From RUG14130 sp045598325 (lineage in GTDB: Bacteria > Bacillota > Clostridia > Christensenellales > Aristaeellaceae): a DNA stretch of 22,485 nt. Position numbers and translations under genes: made by a program. Shown piece by piece: positions 13,194 through 21,728 of this stretch (position 1 is its first letter; the number at the start of each line of letters is the position of its first letter). Location: NCBI GenBank assembly GCA_045598325.1, contig JAZLLT010000046.1, forward strand, positions 1 through 22,485, written 5' to 3'. Under the pieces are notes generated by a model. That model saw only the letters and a list, made by a program, of their open reading frames with translations. It did not search any database and was not told the DNA's origin.

Positions 13194-14723
13194 TCATTCT
13201 ACTCCTCTCGTGGTGGGGTTGAAGGCGTCGCGCAGACCGTTGCCGAAGAGGTTGAATGCGATCATCAGCAGGGAGAAGAACAGCGCCGGAAAGAACATGG
13301 CGTGGGGCGCGGAAGTCATGGCGCGCTGACCCATGCTCATCAGTTCACCGATACTGGTGCCCACAAGTTCCGACAGGTTGATGATGCCCAGGTAGGTCAT
13401 GTTGGTTTCGCTGGAAATCGTACCGGGGATGATCAGAGCGCAGCTGGTGATGATGGTGCCCAGAGAATTCGGGAAGATATGTTTGAACATGAGGCGCCAG
13501 TCGCTCGCGCCCAGCGTGCGGGCGGCAAGGACATATTCCTGACCCTTGAAGCGGTAGAACTGCTTGCGGGTGAGGGCTGCCATGCCGATCCAGCCGGTAA
13601 ACACATACACGAACAGGAACGCACCGACCGTGCCGACCTTTTGTGCCATATACAACTGGAACAGTTCGACCGTGACGACGAACGGGATACCGGACAGGAT
13701 ATCGCTGATACGGTCCATGATCATGTCGACCGCACCGCCGTAGTAACCCTGAATGGAGCCGTAGATGGCACCGATGGTCAGGTTGATGGCGGAGACGACG
13801 ATGGCGAATATCATGGAGAAGCGGGCGCCCATGCCGATGGCGCAGAACAGATCCTGGCCCTTTTCATTGGTGCCGAAGATATACTTGGGCGCGAAGCCGT
13901 TTTCGTAGATGTAGAGATTGTAGTAACACACGCGGCAGTTGACGGCACCGGACTTTTTCACGCTGTAAATGTAACTGCCGTCATCACCCGCGATGCGGAT
14001 GGAGTGGTATTCGGCGCCTTCGATGGACTTGTTGGTGCTGTAGGCGGGAATGAAATTGCCGTCCGCGTCCTTCACCGCGGAGCCCTTGGTATCCTTTACC
14101 TGATACCAGATGTTGGAGTTGTTGGTGATGTCCATGATGTCCTTGGGATCGACATAGGGGTAGATGACCTGAATGCCGGTCTCGTTCTGCCACTGCTGGA
14201 TGGCCTCGAACTGTTCATAGGACAGCACGCGGTAAACGACGCCCAGTTCATAATACTTGTTGTTCTCGATTTTGTAGGTGGCGTTTTCGACCATCTTGCC
14301 GCGCTGCTTGACCTGCTTGACCTGCTTGCTGATGATCTTGTTGACGGGATTCATGCCGGTCTCCTGTGCGATGCCCGCCCAGTAGTCCATGGAGGAATCA
14401 TTCTGGGAGTCGCGGGTGACGCCACCGTCAAACCAACCGTTTCCCTTCTTTGCGATGCTCTCGATGTACGGAGGCATGTTCATGTACAGTTTGTCCATGG
14501 TGTGCACATCGTACTGGGAGATGAGGGGAGAAACGATGGAGAAGATGACGAGGAGCAGGATGATGTACGCGGCGACGACGGAGGATTTGTTCTTTTTGAA
14601 GCGGAGCATCGCGTCCTGGAAGGAACTGCGTGCCTTCGTCTCCAGCTTTTTGTCGTGGAGATTCTCGCCCATATGGGCAAATTCAAACATATCGCGGGAA
14701 ATACTCATGTTTTTGATATCCAT
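13194..14723 (-). CDS. oppC: Oligopeptide ABC transporter permease with large extracytoplasmic insertion
   Basis: A 509-residue permease; OppC normally has about 300. The cytoplasmic N-terminus ends in 'FQDAMLRFKKNKSSVV', followed by the first membrane helix (about 48-68). Then comes an extracytoplasmic stretch of about 220 residues (70-290), where usual OppC proteins have 20-30. It holds 'YELGVVYRVLSYEQFEA', 'VIYPYVDPKDIMDI' and aromatic, Asn- and Gly-rich segments. The family pattern resumes at 'YIFGTNEKGQDLFCAIGMGAR' (cf. 'LGTDELGRD'), with five more helices and the EAA loop 'EYVLAARTLGASDWRLMFKH'. Two cysteines in 'NCRVCYY' inside the insertion could form a disulfide or bind a ligand. The insertion faces the binding protein, so it may form a docking or gating domain. 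It is one base away from oppD and 21 from oppB. Confidence 0.92.
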   Translation of the reverse strand: MDIKNMSISRDMFEFAHMGENLHDKKLETKARSSFQDAMLRFKKNKSSVVAAYIILLLVIFSIVSPLISQYDVHTMDKLYMNMPPYIESIAKKGNGWFDGGVTRDSQNDSSMDYWAGIAQETGMNPVNKIISKQVKQVKQRGKMVENATYKIENNKYYELGVVYRVLSYEQFEAIQQWQNETGIQVIYPYVDPKDIMDITNNSNIWYQVKDTKGSAVKDADGNFIPAYSTNKSIEGAEYHSIRIAGDDGSYIYSVKKSGAVNCRVCYYNLYIYENGFAPKYIFGTNEKGQDLFCAIGMGARFSMIFAIVVSAINLTIGAIYGSIQGYYGGAVDMIMDRISDILSGIPFVVTVELFQLYMAQKVGTVGAFLFVYVFTGWIGMAALTRKQFYRFKGQEYVLAARTLGASDWRLMFKHIFPNSLGTIITSCALIIPGTISSETNMTYLGIINLSELVGTSIGELMSMGQRAMTSAPHAMFFPALFFSLLMIAFNLFGNGLRDAFNPTTRGVE

Positions 14724-14744
14724 GTTTATACCTTCCTTTCCCGC

Positions 14745-15698
14745 TTACTTGACGGAACCAATGCGGATGCGCGGGTCGATGAAACTGTAACTGATGTCTA
14801 CGACGATGCCGGCCAGAAGACCGATGGAGGTGTAGAACACAGTCATGAGCATGAACAGGTTATAGTCACGGCCGGTGATGGAGTTGAGCATAAGGGCGCC
14901 CACGCCGGGGACCGCGAAAATGCTTTCGATGATGAGGGAACCGCCCATGATGCCGATGAACTCACTGAAAATAGAAGGAACGATGACGACCATGCAGTTC
15001 CGGAACGCGTGGCGGACGGTCGCCTGCGCCTTGGACAGGCCCTTCGTACGGGCCAGCAGCATGAACTCACTGGTCAGCACCTCGGTCAGTTCTGCACGGG
15101 TGCCGCGGGTAAAGCCCGCGATGACGCCAAAGGAAAGGGACAGCACGGGGGGCAGCATGCTGACGAACATACTCCAACTGAGGTAGTTGCGGCCGGCGTT
15201 CATCAGGAAAGGCAGCCAGCCCAGTTTATAGGACAGGAAATACTGGATCAGGAAGGCGTACACAAAGGAGGGCACGGAAATGACCACCATGGTGAGAGTG
15301 GAAATCGTGTGATCGATCCAAGTGTTCTTTTTGAGCGCGGCAAAAATACCCAGCGCGATACCGACGGGGATGCTCAGAACGATGGAATAAAGATTGACGA
15401 TGCAGGTGGCGGGCAGTTTTTCGATGAAAATTTTCGCCACTTCCTGACCGAAGTACAGTTTATCGGAAACGCCCCAGTCCCATCTGGTGAAAATCGCTTT
15501 CAGGAACAGCCAGAACTGTACCAGATAGGGCTTGTTATAGCCCATCGCCTCGCGGCGAGCCAGAACGATCTTCGTATGCGGATCCTCCGCGGGCAGTACT
15601 ACCGGCGGAAGCATTCTGACCAGCACGAAGCACATAAGTGTGATACTGAACAGTACGAACAACATCCATACCACTCGTTTAAGCGCGTACTTTACCAT
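14745..15698 (-). CDS. oppB: Oligopeptide ABC transporter permease
   Basis: A 317-residue permease of normal length. It begins 'MVKYALKRVVWMLFVLFSIT', the usual OppB start. The start at 15698 is preferred over upstream in-frame codons because AAGGGGAA precedes it and the upstream part has no homology. Six membrane helices are visible. The EAA coupling loop is 'EFMLLARTKGLSKAQATVRH', which contacts the ATPases, and 'AVPGVGALMLNSITGRDYNL' follows as usual. It is the first gene of oppBCDF, behind its own promoter and a leader of about 100 bases. As the only subunit without an insertion, it suggests that the expansion is specific to the OppC/D/F/A faces. Confidence 0.94.
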   Translation of the reverse strand: MVKYALKRVVWMLFVLFSITLMCFVLVRMLPPVVLPAEDPHTKIVLARREAMGYNKPYLVQFWLFLKAIFTRWDWGVSDKLYFGQEVAKIFIEKLPATCIVNLYSIVLSIPVGIALGIFAALKKNTWIDHTISTLTMVVISVPSFVYAFLIQYFLSYKLGWLPFLMNAGRNYLSWSMFVSMLPPVLSLSFGVIAGFTRGTRAELTEVLTSEFMLLARTKGLSKAQATVRHAFRNCMVVIVPSIFSEFIGIMGGSLIIESIFAVPGVGALMLNSITGRDYNLFMLMTVFYTSIGLLAGIVVDISYSFIDPRIRIGSVK

Positions 15699-15720
15699 GA
15701 AAAACCATTCCCCTTTTGAA

Positions 15721-15755
15721 CCGGAAACCGGCTCTGATTTTCGGGCTTGCGCCCG
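15721..15755 (-). promoter_or_regulatory. Two hairpins in the oppB 5' leader
   Basis: CGGGC/GCCCG (15742-15755) closes a GCAA tetraloop in the minus-strand transcript, and CCGG/CCGG (15721-15731) forms a second small hairpin just before the Shine-Dalgarno sequence at about 15706-15713. They could influence translation of oppB. No terminator-like T run follows. Confidence 0.35.
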
Positions 15756-15808
15756 TTGGACAGATTGCCTGAAAAAGTACATAACACGACAATATATCCC
15801 AGGTTTTT

Positions 15809-15836
15809 ATTATACCACAATTCCCCGATAAAGCAA
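15809..15836 (-). promoter_or_regulatory. Promoter of oppBCDF
   Basis: On the minus strand TTGCTT (15836-15831), a 16-base spacer and TATAAT (15814-15809), with an extended -10 TGG directly upstream. It lies behind the oppA terminator, so oppBCDF can be made independently of oppA. Confidence 0.8.
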
Positions 15837-15888
15837 GTGCGGCGGGGGCTTTTTAACATACAATCTTTTTTGCGCATAATATAGTAGA

Positions 15889-15926
15889 GAAAAACACGCG
15901 GTGCCGGATTGCTCCGGCACCGCGTG
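15889..15926 (-). terminator. Terminator between oppA and oppB
   Basis: CACGCGGTGCCGGA (15895-15908) and TCCGGCACCGCGTG (15913-15926) form a 14-bp perfect stem with a 4-base loop. In the minus direction TTTTTCTC follows. It is strong and should stop most oppA transcripts. Confidence 0.93.
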
Positions 15927-15957
15927 CCTATTGGTTCAAAACTGTGTTACCAATGAA

Positions 15958-18744
15958 TTAGTAGCTCAGAGTTCCGTCGGGCTGGGAAGCCACGAAGTCG
16001 GCCCACTCTGCCTCGTTGTAGTTGTACTTCATGTAGGTCAGTCCGCCGCGGCCCATGATGGGATTGTACTCTTCTACTACATAGTAGACCTGCTGGGACA
16101 GCAGAGCAGCGGAAGCATCCTGCAGCATGGGCAGATAGTTGTAGGTGCCCAGTACAACAGTTTCGATGGCGGCGAGGATGTCCAGACGGGTATCGACATC
16201 AGCCTGATCGGCGCCGAAGTTGTATTCGGTTTCGCCCACGGTGATGGTCATGCCGTTCAGAGCATCGGACCAGTTCTTCATGGTGGTGGTGATCTCTTCG
16301 CCGTTGATGGTCAGGGTCATTTCGACCTTGGTGGCGTCAAACCACTTGGCATCGTAAGCGTTGGAGGGATTCACATACAGATCGGACAGGGAGAAGGGAT
16401 CCAGAGCGGAACCGGACCAGCCGCCCAGAACGGTGTCGGACAGACCGGCGCGGATCTTGTTGGACCAGTCGTTGCCGTAAGGAGCAGACTGATAGAAGTT
16501 GATCTTGCCTTCGAAGGGAGTGCCTTCGGTGACTTCCGCGACCTTCTCGTTCAGGTAAGCAATAGTCTTGTCCATGAACGCGGTGGAGGTAGAGACGGCG
16601 TACTCGATCTGCACGGTCTGGTCAGAGATGCCGTCGCCGTCAGCATCGGTGATGTAGCCGGCAGCAATGCACTCGTCGAACGCGGCCTTGTAGAATTCCT
16701 TGGCGGCGATGGGATCGTAACCGGTGATGGAAGCGGCAGCCTCGTCCAGGGAAGCAAAATCTTCCACATTCACGGAGTAAGCAGCGCACAGAGCCTTCTT
16801 GGCCTGATTGGTGTCGCGATAGCGGGCGCCGGTCTCGGGATCATAGATGTAAGCGGAACCGATGACGCCGTAACCGCCGGAACGGGCAGGAGATACGGTG
16901 GAAGCGAAGAGCTCCTTATCGTAGGTCACAGCCAGAGCCTTGCGGAAGTTCAGGTTGGTCATGGTCTGGAGGTCGTCCTTGGTGGTGTCGAAGTCTTCAG
17001 AAGCTTCGCGCTCGTCCAGTTTCTCCTTGTAGCCGTTCAGGATCAGGAAGAAGATGGTCTCGGAAGGAGTGAAGTACACATAATCGGAGTTGCGGTAGGA
17101 AGCGAAGTCTTCGCTCTGCAGACCGTAGCCCATGAGCTGGCCCTTGAGGAACATCAGCTTGCGGGTCTCGGCTTCGGCGACGACCTGGCAGTCTACTTCG
17201 TCGGTCATGTACATGTCGTAGGTCACACCGTCAACGGGATCGATGTAGACATGCTTGCCGTCCTTGTAGCCGAACCAGTTCTCGTTGCGTACGAAGTGGA
17301 TGTTCTTATCGGCTTCGTAGTTGACCATCTTGTAGGGGCCATAGGAGAGAGTGGTCTCAACGGAGGTGTTGTAGGTGGAAGTCCAGGCGCCGCTGTCCTC
17401 GGAGAGGCAAGCGTCGTACAGGTCGGTCTTGACCAGCCAGTTGCCGGACAGGTTGTAAAGGAGATAGAAACCGGTGAGGGACTTGCCGAGAACGAGGGTG
17501 ATCTGGTTGTCGCCGCTCTTGTAGCAGCCAACGGTGTTCCACTCGGTCACGGGGTAGGTCTTCTCGACGATGAAGTAGTTGGGAACATCGGCATCACTCT
17601 CGCCCCAGGCGGGGTTGCCGGTGGTGACATCGGCGTACAGAGCGAAGTTGTCATCGGTCAGAGGGATGAGGCCGTTCTCGTCCATCATGGAAACGAGGGT
17701 CTCCCAGTTGTCCATCTTGAAGTAGCCGTCAGCATAAGCGTCGACATAATCCTTCAGGGTGTCGCCGTTGGTCCATTCCAGAGCGTAGTCAACAGCCAGG
17801 AATACGGGGAAGCCTTCAGCGGTGGCATAAGCACCGTCTTCGCCCTTGACGAGGTTTTCCATGTTGTACTCGAGAGCAACGCCGTTGTCAACCTTGACAA
17901 CATTGCCGCCGTTGGCATAAGCCTCGGCGCCTGCGATGCAGAAGTTACCGGAGTAGTAATCGGTGGCGCGGTAGTTGAGGAGTTTGGGATCGAGCAGACG
18001 CTTCATGGATTCCACGTAGTCGTCAGCGGTGATGGGGGTGCCATCTTCCCAAACGCAATCGGGATTCAGGTCGATGGTGTAAGCATAGCCCTTGGTAGCA
18101 GACTCGGGAATGTTGAATTCGGGGTGCTCTGCCTTGACCTGCTCAGTCACATCGACGGGCTCGGAAGCCGCCATCTCGGGGATGATCTTGTATCCGGAGT
18201 AGGGCTCTTTGCCTTCAACGGGATGCAGCTCATCGTTGAAAACGAAGGTGTACAGGCCGTCGCGGACAAAGTCAGCGGGATACGCGTCATCGGAGGTCTG
18301 ATAGGTGTGGGGGTTCCAGTTAGTTGCCATGGTGGAGACGGAATCCTTGAAGATATACAGCATTCCTTTCTTCGCTGCTTCAAGTGCACTCTTAGCAGCG
18401 TCTGCCTCTGCAGCCGCCTTCGCTGCTGCTGCTTCAGCCTCTGCCAGCGCTGCATCAGCTTCAGCCGCCGCCTTTGCCGCAGCTGCTTCAGCGTCTGCCA
18501 ACGCTGCATCAGCCTGTTCTGCAGCAATTTGAGCATCGCTACGAGCTGCATCGAGCGCAGTCTTGGTTTCCTCAACTGCCTGCTGTGCACTCGCCAGTTC
18601 TTTTTCCAAAGATGCGATCTTTGCATTCATCTCGTCTGCCTGGGAACGCAGCTTGCCATTCTGTACTCCAAAGATGGAAGAGAAGACAATTGCTACTACA
18701 GCAATAACGGAGATGATCACAAGCAAAAGATTTTGCTTCTTCAT
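15958..18744 (-). CDS. oppA: Peptide-binding protein of ABC transporter with membrane anchor and coiled-coil stalk
   Basis: A 928-residue extracytoplasmic binding protein of SBP_bac_5 type (usually 500-600). Residues 5-27 are a hydrophobic helix with two Lys in front and no lipobox cysteine, so the protein is probably anchored by an uncleaved helix rather than by lipid. Residues 30-127 are a coiled coil, very rich in Ala, Glu, Asp and Lys, with an 18-residue repeat at 79-96 and 97-114. The binding domain starts near 128 ('MLYIFKDSVSTMATNWNPHT') and has family marks such as 'YTIDLNPDCVWEDGTPITAD' and 'LNFRKALAVTYDKEL'. It is about 200 residues longer than usual; part of the extra length is in the first lobe. 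'YITDADGDGISDQTVQIEYA' resembles a calcium-binding loop (DxDxDG). It has its own promoter and AAGGAGA site, and a terminator behind. Confidence 0.92.
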   Translation of the reverse strand: MKKQNLLLVIISVIAVVAIVFSSIFGVQNGKLRSQADEMNAKIASLEKELASAQQAVEETKTALDAARSDAQIAAEQADAALADAEAAAAKAAAEADAALAEAEAAAAKAAAEADAAKSALEAAKKGMLYIFKDSVSTMATNWNPHTYQTSDDAYPADFVRDGLYTFVFNDELHPVEGKEPYSGYKIIPEMAASEPVDVTEQVKAEHPEFNIPESATKGYAYTIDLNPDCVWEDGTPITADDYVESMKRLLDPKLLNYRATDYYSGNFCIAGAEAYANGGNVVKVDNGVALEYNMENLVKGEDGAYATAEGFPVFLAVDYALEWTNGDTLKDYVDAYADGYFKMDNWETLVSMMDENGLIPLTDDNFALYADVTTGNPAWGESDADVPNYFIVEKTYPVTEWNTVGCYKSGDNQITLVLGKSLTGFYLLYNLSGNWLVKTDLYDACLSEDSGAWTSTYNTSVETTLSYGPYKMVNYEADKNIHFVRNENWFGYKDGKHVYIDPVDGVTYDMYMTDEVDCQVVAEAETRKLMFLKGQLMGYGLQSEDFASYRNSDYVYFTPSETIFFLILNGYKEKLDEREASEDFDTTKDDLQTMTNLNFRKALAVTYDKELFASTVSPARSGGYGVIGSAYIYDPETGARYRDTNQAKKALCAAYSVNVEDFASLDEAAASITGYDPIAAKEFYKAAFDECIAAGYITDADGDGISDQTVQIEYAVSTSTAFMDKTIAYLNEKVAEVTEGTPFEGKINFYQSAPYGNDWSNKIRAGLSDTVLGGWSGSALDPFSLSDLYVNPSNAYDAKWFDATKVEMTLTINGEEITTTMKNWSDALNGMTITVGETEYNFGADQADVDTRLDILAAIETVVLGTYNYLPMLQDASAALLSQQVYYVVEEYNPIMGRGGLTYMKYNYNEAEWADFVASQPDGTLSY
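18403..18510 (-). repeat. Two tandem 54-bp repeats in oppA coiled coil
   Basis: Two units of 18 codons (18457-18510 and 18403-18456) encode 'DAALADAEAAAAKAAAEA' and 'DAALAEAEAAAAKAAAEA', which differ at one residue. A third partial unit begins after them. The DNA copies differ at several third positions, so the duplication is not very recent. Repeat number may vary between strains. Confidence 0.9.
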
Positions 18745-18822
18745 GGTGTGGTTCTCCTTAAATATATTTTTTCAGCGCTCGGGCGTTTTGCCGCCTCACG
18801 CTAAAAATCAAGATGCTTTTAT

Positions 18823-18852
18823 ATTATAGTATATCCTTTGTTGCAATGTCAA
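18823..18852 (-). promoter_or_regulatory. Promoter of oppA
   Basis: On the minus strand TTGACA (18852-18847), an 18-base spacer and TATAAT (18828-18823), about 70 bases of leader, then AAGGAGA before the start codon. Both hexamers are perfect, which fits high expression of a binding protein. Confidence 0.88.
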
Positions 18853-18880
18853 CCCATATGGCCGCCGTAAAAGTTAAAGT

Positions 18881-20179
18881 TTAGATTTTATGTAACCCGG
18901 CGTCATTTTTCTCTTCCGTAAGCCGCGGCATCCTGCGGATGACGGCAATCAGATAGATGACCGAGACGATCATGATGAGCGCGCCTGCCAGGGACAGGAT
19001 CTGCTGGGCGTAGACGGTCCTGCCCAGCACGGTGTTCCCCGCCGCCTGCACCTTGGTGACCACGGCACTGCCCAGAAGGGACGCGAGAAAGCCGACGACG
19101 CCTGCCACAGCGTGGCGCACGCCGTAGGCCATGGAGAAGTGCTCTTTGTCGATGTAGTCGTAGTTGATGTTGGAAAGGCCGCCGTTGATGCCCGCCATCG
19201 CCATGCAGTACAGCATCTGCTGTACGATGTAGAGGAAGCGCGTGCCGGGAGTGGTGAAGGCGTTGATGAAGAAGCCCGCGGCTGATACGCTCACCGTGAG
19301 GATGAGCAGCGCGGCCCAGCCTTTTTTATCGGCAAAGCGGCCCGTGAAGGGCGAGACCGCCGCGCGGGAAAGGCTGGTCACGATGGAAATGAGCGAAACC
19401 TGCGTCAGCGTGAATCCCAGTTCACCGATGACATAGGTGCTGAAAAAGGGCGTCGAGATGCCGATGGCGGTCTTCCACAGGATGTCGAACACCAGCAGCA
19501 GGCGCACGGGCTTATTGGAAACGAAGAAGGAGAACATCTCCTTGAGCCCGCTTCCGCCCTTCTTCTCGGGAACCGCCTCGTCCTCGGCGAGGAAAATGGT
19601 GATAAGATGACCGATGGATACGATGACCATCACGATGCAGCAGATTGCAAATCCGGTGCTCTCCCTGCCGGTATCGCGGAAATAGTCCACCATGCGTCCC
19701 ATGCCCAGAGAGAACAGCATGCCGCCGATCAGGGAGACGATCTCCTTTGTCGCGGTAAAACTGCCCCGCTTGTCCGCGTCCACACTGTCCATGAGCCAGC
19801 GGTACTTGACGGGCGTGGACAGATACAGGCAGATATACGCCACGAGGATCATGACCACGAACGCCGCGCTCTTCATGCCGGGCGTCAGCGGGAAGGACGG
19901 GATCAAATACAGTCCCGCGAACAACACCTCGTTGAGTGCCGCGAACAGGATCAGCGTCCTGCGCAGGTGCCGTCCGGGCTTCTCGATGAGCCCCGAGAAT
20001 AATTGTGCACAGCAGGTGAAAGTAATAAAGGAAGAAATGATGCCGGCGAGGGCATCGCTTACCCCGATGTGTTTCAGGATGGCGGCGAGGAATGTGCCCG
20101 TCACGAGGATGGATACCAGATACTCCAGCAGCGCCTCCACGATGTAGGCTCTGCGGGTCAGGGTTCGGCTGCGTTTCAT
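18881..20179 (-). CDS. MFS transporter
   Basis: A 432-residue membrane protein with twelve hydrophobic segments. After 'MKRSRTLTRRAYIVEALLEY' come six helices, then a polar central loop ('AEDEAVPEKKGGSGLKEM') and six more, ending in a charged tail. The inter-helix motif 'GRFADKKGW' in the second half corresponds to the MFS motif A (G-x-x-x-D-R/K). 'YRWLMDSVDADKRGSFTATK' is typical of a clostridial MFS group whose substrates are unknown. The start at 20179 has AAAGAGG upstream. It is a single-gene unit with its own promoter, downstream of the alpha-galactosidase gene in the same direction but separated by a terminator, so a link to galactoside uptake is possible but not shown. Confidence 0.88.
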   Translation of the reverse strand: MKRSRTLTRRAYIVEALLEYLVSILVTGTFLAAILKHIGVSDALAGIISSFITFTCCAQLFSGLIEKPGRHLRRTLILFAALNEVLFAGLYLIPSFPLTPGMKSAAFVVMILVAYICLYLSTPVKYRWLMDSVDADKRGSFTATKEIVSLIGGMLFSLGMGRMVDYFRDTGRESTGFAICCIVMVIVSIGHLITIFLAEDEAVPEKKGGSGLKEMFSFFVSNKPVRLLLVFDILWKTAIGISTPFFSTYVIGELGFTLTQVSLISIVTSLSRAAVSPFTGRFADKKGWAALLILTVSVSAAGFFINAFTTPGTRFLYIVQQMLYCMAMAGINGGLSNINYDYIDKEHFSMAYGVRHAVAGVVGFLASLLGSAVVTKVQAAGNTVLGRTVYAQQILSLAGALIMIVSVIYLIAVIRRMPRLTEEKNDAGLHKI

Positions 20180-20214
20180 GACATGCCTCTTTTTTAATCG
20201 TATTTTGCCGCTCT

Positions 20215-20243
20215 ATTTTACGCTCCCATGCGTACAATATCAA
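20215..20243 (-). promoter_or_regulatory. Promoter of MFS gene 18881-20179
   Basis: On the minus strand TTGATA (20243-20238), a 17-base spacer and TAAAAT (20220-20215). Confidence 0.8.
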
Positions 20244-20341
20244 CCGGCAATGTTTTATTTATAGTCGATTTTTCGTAAAATTCATTAAAAGACGCGGCGA
20301 CACGGAACATCCCCGCCATGTACTGCCCCTCCATCCGATGG

Positions 20342-20369
20342 AAAAACGCCCCGGACCTCCGGGGCGTTT
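20342..20369 (-). terminator. Terminator of melA
   Basis: AAACGCCCCGGA and TCCGGGGCGTTT form a 12-bp stem with a CC centre. In the minus direction the stem runs into TTTTT. Confidence 0.92.
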
Positions 20370-20380
20370 GCTTATCAATA

Positions 20381-21700
20381 TCAGTTGTACCTGGGCAGGT
20401 AGTCTCCGTGGGCCTGAATGAGTTCGTCCACCATCTTCCTGATGGTGTCGATGTCCAGTTCACTGCCGGTATGAGGATCCAGCATCGCCGCCTGATAGAT
20501 ATGCTCCTTTTTGCGGGTCACGGCGGCTTCGATGGTCAAAAGCTGCACATTGATGTTGGTCATGTTCATGGCGGCGCACTGCACGGGGAGCCTTCCCACA
20601 TGGGTTGGCAGGACGCCGTAGCCGTTCACGAGGCAGGGCACTTCCACGCAGGCATCCTCGGGCAGGTTCTCGATGAGGGAGCCCCGGTTCTGCACATTTC
20701 CGCCGATCTGGTAGGGCACGCCCGTCACGATGGCTTCCATGATATGGGAGGCGTACTCACCCGTGCGCTTGTGATCCTGAACGCCCTTGTCCGTCAGTTC
20801 CGCGTACTCCTTCTTCCAGCCGTTGATCTGGTTGACGCAGCGGCGGGGATACTCGTCCAGGGGAATGTTGTAGCGGGAGATGAGTTCCGGGTATTTGCTC
20901 TTGATGTAGAACGGATTGTACTCGGCGTTATGCTCGGAGGATTCGGTCACATAGTAGCCGAAGTTCTTGATATACTCGAGGCGCACCTTATTTTTGAACT
21001 CGGGATCGGCCAGTTTCGCGTCAACGCGGCTCTTGATTTCGGGATAGAGGTCGTTCCCGTCCTTATCTTTGATTTCCAGCAGCCATGCCATGTGGTTAAT
21101 GCCGGCGATGAGTTCCTTGCGTCCTTCCAGTTTGTCCTCCATGCCCAGTTGGGTGAGGAGGTCCTTGGAGCAGCTCTGCACGCTGTGGCACAGACCCACG
21201 GTATTGACGCCCGTGTACCTCTGCATGAAGCCGGAGAGCATCGCCATGGGATTGGTGTAGTTGAGGAACAGGGCATCCGGGCAGACCTCTTCCATGTCCC
21301 GGGCGAAGTCCTGCAGCACGGGAATGGTACGCAGGGCGCGCATAATGCCGCCGATGCCGAGGGTATCCGCGATGGTCTGGCGGAGACCGTACTTTTTGGG
21401 CACCTCAAAGTCGATGATGGTGCAGGGATCGTAAAGACCCACTTGAATGGCATCGACCACAAAATCCGCTCCGCGCAGGGCTTCCTTGCGGTTCTCCACG
21501 CCCAGATAGGTCTCGATTTTGCCGTAGCCGCCCTTCTGAACGCGCATGGCTTCCAGAATGGTCTCGCTTTCGTTCAGGCGTTCCCCGTTGATGTCGTACA
21601 GCGCGAACACGCTGTCGCGCAGGCTTTCGGTGCACATGCAGTCGCCGATGACATTGCGTGCGAATACGGTGCTGCCCGCGCCCATGAATGTAATTTTCAT
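20381..21700 (-). CDS. melA: Alpha-galactosidase, glycoside hydrolase family 4
   Basis: A 439-residue cytoplasmic enzyme. GH4 hydrolases need NAD+ and a divalent metal and use a redox-elimination mechanism; this one probably cleaves alpha-galactosides such as melibiose. The N-terminal Rossmann motif is 'ITFMGAGSTVFARN'. 'NYTNPMAML' (148-155), 'GLCHSVQ' with Cys171 and His172, and 'GINHMAWLL' (His203) build the metal and substrate site. The 'CHSV' form points to alpha-galactosidase (MelA); phospho-glucosidases have other residues there. Alpha-glucuronidase is a weaker alternative. The start at 21700 is chosen because GGGGGAGG precedes it and the protein then begins directly with the Rossmann strand. 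An upstream in-frame ATG at 21757 falls in the -35 box. It is a single-gene unit with no sugar transporter directly attached. Confidence 0.93.
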   Translation of the reverse strand: MKITFMGAGSTVFARNVIGDCMCTESLRDSVFALYDINGERLNESETILEAMRVQKGGYGKIETYLGVENRKEALRGADFVVDAIQVGLYDPCTIIDFEVPKKYGLRQTIADTLGIGGIMRALRTIPVLQDFARDMEEVCPDALFLNYTNPMAMLSGFMQRYTGVNTVGLCHSVQSCSKDLLTQLGMEDKLEGRKELIAGINHMAWLLEIKDKDGNDLYPEIKSRVDAKLADPEFKNKVRLEYIKNFGYYVTESSEHNAEYNPFYIKSKYPELISRYNIPLDEYPRRCVNQINGWKKEYAELTDKGVQDHKRTGEYASHIMEAIVTGVPYQIGGNVQNRGSLIENLPEDACVEVPCLVNGYGVLPTHVGRLPVQCAAMNMTNINVQLLTIEAAVTRKKEHIYQAAMLDPHTGSELDIDTIRKMVDELIQAHGDYLPRYN

Positions 21701-21728
21701 ACGATGCCTCCCCCGCTGTTTTGTATTT

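Noticed and set aside
13146..15719. Very long plus-strand open frame (857 codons) opposite oppC/oppB
   Set aside because: It is antisense to two permeases with clear family motifs, and its own translation is rich in Asp, His and Gly without domain signals. It is a codon-bias shadow of high-GC third positions.
18340..18520. Alanine-rich repeat as a low-complexity or sequencing error
   Set aside because: The frame stays open through the repeats, the heptad-like spacing of Glu/Asp and Lys is regular, and third codon positions vary as in selected coding sequence.
15901..18804. Very long plus-strand open frame (967 codons) opposite oppA
   Set aside because: The minus-strand binding protein has strong homology, promoter, ribosome binding site and terminator. 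The antisense frame has none of these and runs through the oppA terminator.
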